Positions 1 through 6,700 of a DNA stretch of 34,664 nucleotides are shown in pieces. Source of the stretch: Vicinamibacteraceae bacterium. Its GTDB lineage: Bacteria; Acidobacteriota; Vicinamibacteria; Vicinamibacterales; JAFNAJ01. A program made the position numbers and the translations under genes. The stretch lies in the NCBI GenBank assembly GCA_023384595.1, contig JAHDVQ010000011.1, forward strand, positions 1 through 34,664, written 5' to 3'. The notes below the pieces were generated by a model, which was given only the letters and a program-made list of their open reading frames with translations, was not told where the DNA came from and made no database searches. Within the stretch, counting starts at the first letter, position 1, and each line of letters begins with the position of its first letter.

Positions 1-19
1 GGCCGGCTCGAGGCCGACG

Positions 20-1123
20 TCAGGCGCGTGCCGCCTCGGGTTCCATCTGGGGCAACGGCAGCACGACGCTGAACACGCTGCCGAGCCCCTCTTCCGACAG
101 CACCGAGACCTCGCCGCCGTGCGCAGACACGACCTGGTAGACGACCAGCAGGCCGAGGCCCGTCCCGGCGCCGGCGCGCGTCGTGAGCATGTCCGAGAAG
201 AGGCGCCCGTTGACCTCGCTGGGAATGCCGTGCCCGTTGTCGGCGACCTCGAGCAGGTAGCGGCCGCTCGGCTCGAGGACGGACTTGACCGAGATCCAGT
301 GCTGGTCCTTTGTCGTGTCGAAGCGGCAGGCGTCGAGCGCGTTCGACAGGAGGTTGGTCACCATGTTGTGGAGCCCCTCAGGGTCGAGGAACCCGTCTGT
401 GACGCGCGAGTCGAGCTCGACGGTGAGCCGGACCCCGTCCTGCTGCACGCGCGGGGCGAACAGTCTGGCCGCCTCGCACACGACGCCGTTCGGGTTGATC
501 CGTTTTCGCTCGGCGCTGCGCTCCCGCGCGCAGTACAGCTGATCGCGCGAGAGGTGCGCGACGCGTGCGACGTTCCGGCGGACCATCTCCCAGCCCTGAC
601 GGAGCTGACGTTCGTTGCCCGTGCGAAACGCTTCTTCGACGACGAACACCCCGCCATCGAGGCCGGTGAGGATGTTCTTGATGTAGTGGGCGAGGCCGGC
701 GATGGCCCGGCCGAGCAGGGCGAGTTCCTGCCAGTGCTCGACGCTCCTCGAGATGTCGGTGGCCACCTCGATGCCCGCGACCGTCCTGCCGTCGGCGTCC
801 CGGATGGGACTGGTCTGCACGGCCATGCGCACGGGCCTGCCCGAGCTGGTCTCGAGGTCTTCCTCGCCGTAGTGGACCGCGCCGTCGCGGAAGGTTCGTG
901 CGAGCGGGCACGACGCGCACGGCTCCGATCGACCCTTCAGGACGACGAAGCAGGTCTCGCCGACGCGGTCACCGAACATCCGCTTGAAGGTCGCATTGAC
1001 GCGGCGGATGTGGAAGTCACGGTCGATGACCGAGATGGCCGACGGAACCATCTCGAACAGCCGGTCGCAGGGCAGCTCCCATCCGGCGCCGCCCTGCTCG
1101 CATGCGACCTCGGGCGCGGCCAT
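20..1123 (-). CDS. PAS-domain sensor histidine kinase
   Basis: 367-aa ORF: PAS region (VIDRDFHIRRVN...), H-box-like AHYIKNIL, N-box (NMVTNLLSNALDA), G-boxes (DNGHGIP, GTGLGLLVV). Confidence 0.9.
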   Translation of the reverse strand: MAAPEVACEQGGAGWELPCDRLFEMVPSAISVIDRDFHIRRVNATFKRMFGDRVGETCFVVLKGRSEPCASCPLARTFRDGAVHYGEEDLETSSGRPVRMAVQTSPIRDADGRTVAGIEVATDISRSVEHWQELALLGRAIAGLAHYIKNILTGLDGGVFVVEEAFRTGNERQLRQGWEMVRRNVARVAHLSRDQLYCARERSAERKRINPNGVVCEAARLFAPRVQQDGVRLTVELDSRVTDGFLDPEGLHNMVTNLLSNALDACRFDTTKDQHWISVKSVLEPSGRYLLEVADNGHGIPSEVNGRLFSDMLTTRAGAGTGLGLLVVYQVVSAHGGEVSVLSEEGLGSVFSVVLPLPQMEPEAARA

Positions 1124-1132
1124 CGGACCGTC

Positions 1133-1516
1133 TCACTGCACGGTCGGCACGAACCGCCGCACGAGCTCCAGCAGTTCGTCGGGGCGCGGCGGCTTCTCGA
1201 CAAAAGCCTCCGGGTGCGCCACGTGCTCGAAGTCCTGGGCGAAGAACGTCCGGTACTGGCTGAGGCCCGTCAGGATGATCACGGGCACCGATCCGAGCAG
1301 CGGATCGGTCTTCAGCCGGCGGTACAGCATGATGCCGGTCTTCCGCGGCATCAGGATGTCGAGGAAGATCAGATCGGGCTTCACCGCCTGGGCGCGTGCG
1401 AAGCCTTCCTCCCCATCGCCGGCGGTTTCCACCGTCAACCCTTCCTTCTGGAACAGCGTCGCGAGGTAGGTCTGCACGTCGACTTCGTCGTCGATGACCA
1501 GCACAGTTCCTGTCAT
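1133..1516 (-). CDS. Single-domain (CheY-like) response regulator
   Basis: 127 aa: VLVIDDEVDVQ, phospho-acceptor region DLIFLDILMPRKTG, conserved K in VEKPP. Overlaps the upstream HEAT gene by ATGA. Confidence 0.92.
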   Translation of the reverse strand: MTGTVLVIDDEVDVQTYLATLFQKEGLTVETAGDGEEGFARAQAVKPDLIFLDILMPRKTGIMLYRRLKTDPLLGSVPVIILTGLSQYRTFFAQDFEHVAHPEAFVEKPPRPDELLELVRRFVPTVQ

Positions 1517-2340
1517 GGGTGTTCCTCTTCACGCGCCGCGGCATCGAGGACCCGGGCGGCGGCGTCACGCACACGGGGATCGGGGTCGTTCTCGGCGACC
1601 GCAGTCAACTCCGCGCGGAAGTCGGCCGCGGCAGGGGCGAGCGCGTCGGCGGCCAGCGCCCGCGTGCGCGCCCGCGCATGCTTGAGCAACCGCGTCAGGA
1701 CCTCGGCGGCGCGAGGAGCGGCCGCCCCGCCCCGCGCGAGCAGGACGCCCATGGCGCGAACCGAACCCGGGGCGTCGCGAAAGGCGGCGAGCGCCTCGAC
1801 GAGCATCTCTGGAGGGTAGGCCGCCATCAGCCGATCGACGCGCGCCTCGATGGCGGCCATGTCGGGGCCGGTGGACGCGGCCGAGTCGGGGCCCGGGCCG
1901 GCCAGATCGTGCCCCGTCGAGGCGAGCCCGTTCAGCACATCGCCATGGAGCGCGGGCTCCGAGAACATCCTGACGGCCAGTCGCCGCGCCGCCGGGTTGA
2001 AGGCCGGATCTCGCGCGATCTCCCCGAGCACCTCGGGGTCGCGGATGCGTCCGAGGCAGGCCAGCATCACCGCCGGGTTCTTGCGCTCGCGCATGATCCC
2101 GGCCAGCACGCGCTCGTCGGCGATCCGATCGATGGCGCGCAGGCGCGCGTCGAGGTGTCGCCCTTCGACCGCGACCCGGCGCAGAGCCGGCGTCGCCTGG
2201 AGGGCGTCCACCGCCCGCCGGCGTACGTCGAGGTCGGCATCCCTGCACGCCCGATCGACGAGCGTCGCCTCGTCGGTCTTCGTCGGATCGACCGCCCGCG
2301 GGTGCCGGGCCGGACGCTGGAACAAGTCAGCGAGCCCCAT
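1513..2340 (-). CDS. HEAT-repeat-like protein
   Basis: 275 aa, Ala/Arg-rich repeated helical units (e.g. DADLDVRRRAVDAL, DPDPRVRDAAARVLDAA). Confidence 0.75.
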   Translation of the reverse strand: MGLADLFQRPARHPRAVDPTKTDEATLVDRACRDADLDVRRRAVDALQATPALRRVAVEGRHLDARLRAIDRIADERVLAGIMRERKNPAVMLACLGRIRDPEVLGEIARDPAFNPAARRLAVRMFSEPALHGDVLNGLASTGHDLAGPGPDSAASTGPDMAAIEARVDRLMAAYPPEMLVEALAAFRDAPGSVRAMGVLLARGGAAAPRAAEVLTRLLKHARARTRALAADALAPAAADFRAELTAVAENDPDPRVRDAAARVLDAAAREEEHP

Positions 2341-2355
2341 CTGTCACGCTCCCCC

Positions 2356-3972
2356 TCAATGCAGCTCCCACTCGAGGAACCCTTCCTGGACGTCCACCAT
2401 GGCGTTGACGACGAGTTCCACCAGCCCGCCGTAGAGCAGGCCGCTGCGGTCCCAGGCGTCGTAGTAGCGCAGGAGATCGCGGATCTGGCCCTTGCAGTTC
2501 GAGCAGGGCGCGCAGACGTACTTGCGCACGTCGGGGCCCGGTGCGTCCCCGAAGGCCTCGAGGATCTGACGGAACTTGATGCGACCCGACACCCGGGTCC
2601 GCCAATCGGGGAAGTTCAGCGAGCTGTTCACGGCGAAGCCTGAGCCCCCGCCGCAGCAGAAGTTGTGGACTCCGTGCGGCTCCATCTCGCGGAACCGCGG
2701 AGCGATACGCTTCAGCACCTCGCGCTGCGGCTGCACGATCCCCATCGAGCGCGTGACGTTGCAGGGATCGTGCAGCGTCACCGGGAAGTCGTTCCGCGAC
2801 GGGTCGAGCATCAGGCGCTCGTTGACGACGAGGTCTTCGAGCAGGACGAGCGCCGATTCCGCGGGCACGTAGAGGTCGCGGGGAATGAGCCGATCGGCAA
2901 TCGGCATGAGCGCCTTGTGCGCATGCCCGCATTCCCCGACGAGCATCTTCTTCACCCCCAGCTTGCGCGCCACCTGGTGATGCTTGAGGGCGATGCGGGC
3001 GTACTGGACGTCGTCGTAGAACAGCCCGTAGTTCACCGAGTCGTAGCCGAGCAGCTCGGTCGACATCGTCCAGCTGACGCCGGCGACGCTCAGGATGATG
3101 ACGAACGCCTGGAGGTTCTCGGGCCAGGAGAGGAACTCGCCGGCGTTGTGCATGACGAGGTACTCGGCGCCCTCGACATCGAACGGAATCCTGATCGAGA
3201 GGCCGGTCTTCTCGCGAATGTCCTCTTCGGCGAACTCGATGATGTCCTGCAGCCCGGCCGGGTTCAGCCCGGTGGACGAACCTGTTGCGAGCTGCTTCAG
3301 GGTTCCTGACTCGTGCAGCTCGGGCATGTGGATGCCGAGCTCCTGGCTGAAGAGCTTTCGGATCTCGCGCGTGAGCAAGGCATTGTCGACACCCATCGGG
3401 CAGACCTGCGCGCAGCGCCGGCAGAGGGTGCAGCGGTAGGCCAGCTCCGCGAGGCGGGCAAGCGTGTCCCAGTCGAGCGCGACATCCTGGCCGCGCAGGC
3501 GTGGGAAGAGCCCGCCGGCCGGCTTCAGATGCCGATCGATGATCCGGCGCAGGACCTCGGGCCGGAACGACGGCCGGTAGACCTCGGCTTCGCCCGTCGA
3601 GGTGAAGATTGGACACGCGTCGCTGCACGAGTGGCACTGGACGCAGTTCTCGAGCGAGAGCATCAAGGGCTGCAGGAAGGTCCAGTTGTTCTCGCGGGTC
3701 AGCAGCTTCCGGAGCCCGTCGAGGAACCGGGCGACTGCCTCTGTCCGCTCGTCCTCGCTCGCGGGCTTCGGGATCCGGAGCGCCGAGACGCCGTCGGGTC
3801 CGCGCTCGTACCGGGCCTGCTGGTCCGCCGTGAGCGAGCCGATCGGCGCGTCGCGCCAGTCGTGATACGGGTAGGGCAGCGGCAGCAGCGCGTCCACATC
3901 GAGACCCTGGTGGTCGTCGAGGAACCGGAGGACGTCGTCTTGCGATCGGAAGGCGGGCGTCTCGGGGATCAT
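2356..3972 (-). CDS. DsrK/HdrD-like (Fe-S)-binding protein with CCG domain
   Basis: Two CxxCxxCxxxCP motifs (CVQCHSCSDACP, CTLCRRCAQVCP), then HDPCNVTRSMG...FCCGGGSGF...CAPCSNC. Start taken at MIPETPAF; the ORF is open upstream to 4023. Confidence 0.9.
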   Translation of the reverse strand: MIPETPAFRSQDDVLRFLDDHQGLDVDALLPLPYPYHDWRDAPIGSLTADQQARYERGPDGVSALRIPKPASEDERTEAVARFLDGLRKLLTRENNWTFLQPLMLSLENCVQCHSCSDACPIFTSTGEAEVYRPSFRPEVLRRIIDRHLKPAGGLFPRLRGQDVALDWDTLARLAELAYRCTLCRRCAQVCPMGVDNALLTREIRKLFSQELGIHMPELHESGTLKQLATGSSTGLNPAGLQDIIEFAEEDIREKTGLSIRIPFDVEGAEYLVMHNAGEFLSWPENLQAFVIILSVAGVSWTMSTELLGYDSVNYGLFYDDVQYARIALKHHQVARKLGVKKMLVGECGHAHKALMPIADRLIPRDLYVPAESALVLLEDLVVNERLMLDPSRNDFPVTLHDPCNVTRSMGIVQPQREVLKRIAPRFREMEPHGVHNFCCGGGSGFAVNSSLNFPDWRTRVSGRIKFRQILEAFGDAPGPDVRKYVCAPCSNCKGQIRDLLRYYDAWDRSGLLYGGLVELVVNAMVDVQEGFLEWELH

Positions 3973-4865
3973 GGCTTCTTTCCGGGAATGGTCGGGGGGG
4001 GCGCCGTCGCGACATCGACCCACGAGCCTCGACCGATGTGCTCGGCCGACCAGCCCACCCCGTAGGCCAGAGATTCCTTCACGCCGCGCTCCATGGCGCT
4101 GCCGGCCACCATGGGCCGGTCGTCCCAGCGCACGTCGTGGTACAGGAAGTACTTCGCGAAGAAGTGCACCATCCTGGTGAACGGCAGGTAGAACAGGATG
4201 AGCCCGGCGAGCAGCATCTGGGCGGCGAGCAACGGTCCGACCACGGGGGCCGTGAACCGGAGCAGGGCGGTCACCGCGGCTGCAGCCGACGGCATGCCGT
4301 CAGCCGTGAGCGCCACGGCGGCGCTCGTGGCGCCGAGCGCCGCGAATGTCAGGAGATTCAGCCGGTCGGCCATCGTCGTGTAGCGCCGGAGACCACGGTC
4401 GGTCGACCGGGCCCGCAGCAGCCACAGTGCGCCCGCTGTCACGAACGCCCCGCCAATCCCGCCGGAGACTGCGAGCACGGGCAGGAGCCAGTCCACCCAC
4501 CCACCCAGGGCGACCACCAGCAGGCCGGCGCTCGTCGCGACGAGGAGATACAGGCCCCAGTGGAACGGCAGCGAGCCCCAGAAGAGGCGGCGATTGTTCA
4601 CCCAGACCCCGTGCAGCAACAGGGCCTCGCTCAACATGGTGGACACTTCGCCCGCCAGACTCCGTTCGCGGGGCCTGGTCCACCACTCGCGCTCTTCGAG
4701 GTACGAGCCTCCATAGGCGCGCCGCGCGGCGGGTTCGTGCGCGACGGGGTACAAGTCCCACCGGAGGTGCACGGGCGCGCGGGCATACCGCCATGCCCGC
4801 GCCACGCAGGCCACGACGAACACGGCGGCGGCGAGCCAGACCCAGACGAGCAGCAGGACTGCCAT
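3969..4865 (-). CDS. NarI/DsrM-like cytochrome b-type membrane subunit
   Basis: About 298 aa from MAVLLLVWVW; several hydrophobic helices, conserved-looking HWGLYLL and FTRMVHFFAKYF. Stop overlaps the next start by ATGA. Confidence 0.8.
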   Translation of the reverse strand: MAVLLLVWVWLAAAVFVVACVARAWRYARAPVHLRWDLYPVAHEPAARRAYGGSYLEEREWWTRPRERSLAGEVSTMLSEALLLHGVWVNNRRLFWGSLPFHWGLYLLVATSAGLLVVALGGWVDWLLPVLAVSGGIGGAFVTAGALWLLRARSTDRGLRRYTTMADRLNLLTFAALGATSAAVALTADGMPSAAAAVTALLRFTAPVVGPLLAAQMLLAGLILFYLPFTRMVHFFAKYFLYHDVRWDDRPMVAGSAMERGVKESLAYGVGWSAEHIGRGSWVDVATAPPPTIPGKKP

Positions 4866-5107
4866 TCGGTTCCTCCCACGAGTGCAGTCCCGGCCCGCCC
4901 TCGGCAGGCTCATTCCCTGTTCGGGACCACCAGCGACACCGCTGCCCAAGCGGCGCCGACACGTCTGGACGTGATCTAGCAATGGCCATGCCGAGGCTGA
5001 CGATTGGTGCTTTGCCTGAAGTTATGATGGATGAGACGTTTACGGGAGACACAGCCGGCGGGTTGCTCCCGGGTCGCCGGCGGTGTTCCCGCTTGGTACG
5101 GGCGGTT

Positions 5108-5123
5108 GTTACGACACCGTAAC
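5108..5123. promoter_or_regulatory. Perfect inverted repeat GTTACG-ACAC-CGTAAC just upstream of the lipoprotein start
   Basis: Read directly; ends 17 nt before ATG at 5141. Candidate operator only. Confidence 0.35.
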
Positions 5124-5140
5124 GTCAACCAGGAGAGTAG

Positions 5141-5686
5141 ATGTTTACTGCGCCGCGCGCTGTGAGCCGTTCAACCGTCTTTCTGGGGCTTCTTCTGGCC
5201 CTCGCCGGAGGGGCGTGCCGTGATGGGGCAACCCCGGCCGGGCGCCAGGCTGAGGCGCCTGTCGCGGCCTCGGATTCGATGGAGCCTGGGGGCGTGAGTC
5301 TGCCATCGACTTCCACCGCCGGACTTGTCCTCGACGACCTGATGCTCCGGAGGGTGACCGCGGACGTCATCGAGCTGCGTGCCGAGCTGGCGAACCGAGG
5401 GACCGCCAGCGTCGAGGTCGGAGCGCTGGTCGACCGGCTCGCGGGGCGTGCCGGGGACGGCGCCGTGGCCCTGGCCTCGGAGGATGGAAGTACCCGGCTC
5501 TATCCGCTCATGCCCGTGGACGAAGGCGGCAAGGACGGCCCGAGTGCCGGCACCACGCTCGCGCCCGGCGCGCGCCACCCCGTCGCCGTCCGATTCGGCC
5601 CTGTTCCTTCCGGACTCGAGCGCCTGAGACCCCTCGTCCCCGGCTTTGCCGCCTCTTCCGCCCTCCCGATCGCAGAAAATAAATAG
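5141..5686 (+). CDS. Putative lipoprotein of unknown function
   Basis: 181 aa; N-terminal hydrophobic stretch with lipobox LAGGAC; AGGAGAG RBS upstream of ATG. Confidence 0.75.
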   Translation: MFTAPRAVSRSTVFLGLLLALAGGACRDGATPAGRQAEAPVAASDSMEPGGVSLPSTSTAGLVLDDLMLRRVTADVIELRAELANRGTASVEVGALVDRLAGRAGDGAVALASEDGSTRLYPLMPVDEGGKDGPSAGTTLAPGARHPVAVRFGPVPSGLERLRPLVPGFAASSALPIAENK

Positions 5687-5716
5687 GGGTCGGGAGTATT
5701 TTCAGTATTTGCGATC
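5668..5716. repeat. Imperfect hairpin at the 3' end of the lipoprotein gene
   Basis: GATCGCA-GAAAATA / TATTTTC-(agtatt)-TGCGATC arms, 15-nt loop AATAGGGGTCGGGAG. Confidence 0.55.
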
Positions 5717-5925
5717 CCGCCCGGGCTGGTTTGCGGCCGATCCAAGGCGTGTCTCCCCGTTCCGGGAACCGCCCGCAGGGCCCAAACGTAATTGCCGTTG
5801 GGGTTTACCAACCGGACCGAGACCAGCGTGCCGGGTGGCCCCAGCCGGACGCCGGACCCGGGACGCTGGTGGCGTGCGCCGGGCGCCCGTAGCCGGAGGC
5901 CCTGTTTCCTGAGAGAATCGACGCT

Positions 5926-6615
5926 ATGCCTGCACTGATTGAGACCCGGGACCTGTGGAAGACCTATGTCATGGGCTCGGAGGAGATCCACGCGCTTCGG
6001 GGTGTGTCGATCGCCATCGAGAAAGGCGAGTACGTCGCCATCATGGGCCCGTCCGGGTCCGGCAAGTCGACGCTGATGAATCTCATTGGCTGTCTCGACA
6101 CCCCGTCGAAGGGCACCTACCTCCTGAACAACAAGGAGGTGAGCACGATGAACGACGACGAGCTGGCGCGCATCAGGAACGAGGAGATCGGCTTCGTCTT
6201 CCAGACCTTCAACTTGTTGCCGCGCGCGACGGCCCTCCACAACGTCGAGCTGCCCCTCATCTACGCGGGCATGCCGTCGAAGGACCGGCAGGAGCAGGCC
6301 CGCTCGGCGCTCGCCCGCGTGGAGCTCAGCGACCGGATGACGCACCGTCCGAACGAGCTGTCGGGCGGCCAGCGCCAGCGCGTCGCGATTGCCCGGGCGC
6401 TGGTGAACAACCCGTCGATTCTGCTGGCCGACGAGCCCACGGGAAACCTCGATTCGAAGACGGGGGTCGAGATCATGGCGCTCTTCGACCGGCTCCACAA
6501 GGGCGGCAACACCATCGTGCTGGTGACGCACGAGGCCGACATCGCCGCGCACGCCCACCGCGTGATTCACATCCGCGACGGGCAGGTGGAAGACGACGTG
6601 CGGCGCGCCGCGTGA
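5926..6615 (+). CDS. ABC transporter ATP-binding protein, LolD/MacB type
   Basis: 229 aa: Walker A GPSGSGKS, signature [15 protein letters not shown], Walker [14 protein letters not shown]. Confidence 0.93.
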   Translation: MPALIETRDLWKTYVMGSEEIHALRGVSIAIEKGEYVAIMGPSGSGKSTLMNLIGCLDTPSKGTYLLNNKEVSTMNDDELARIRNEEIGFVFQTFNLLPRATALHNVELPLIYAGMPSKDRQEQARSALARVELSDRMTHRPNELSGGQRQRVAIARALVNNPSILLADEPTGNLDSKTGVEIMALFDRLHKGGNTIVLVTHEADIAAHAHRVIHIRDGQVEDDVRRAA

Positions 6616-6700
6616 GCGACGCGACGGCACACGACCACGGCGGGAGGCCGGCTGGTATAGCATGAGCCCCCGGAACGATGCGATCCCTCAGGAGTCTCCA

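Noticed and set aside
119-1819. 566-aa plus-strand ORF over the kinase/receiver genes
   Set aside because: Antisense to a domain-supported operon; no motifs.
2356-4865. Dissimilatory sulfate/sulfite reduction locus
   Set aside because: Only DsrM/DsrK-like subunits are visible; no dsrAB, dsrC, aprAB or sat, so a sulfur pathway cannot be claimed.
5020-5040. Sigma70 promoter around TATGAT before the lipoprotein gene
   Set aside because: No -35 hexamer at acceptable spacing (candidates give 13 or 20 nt).
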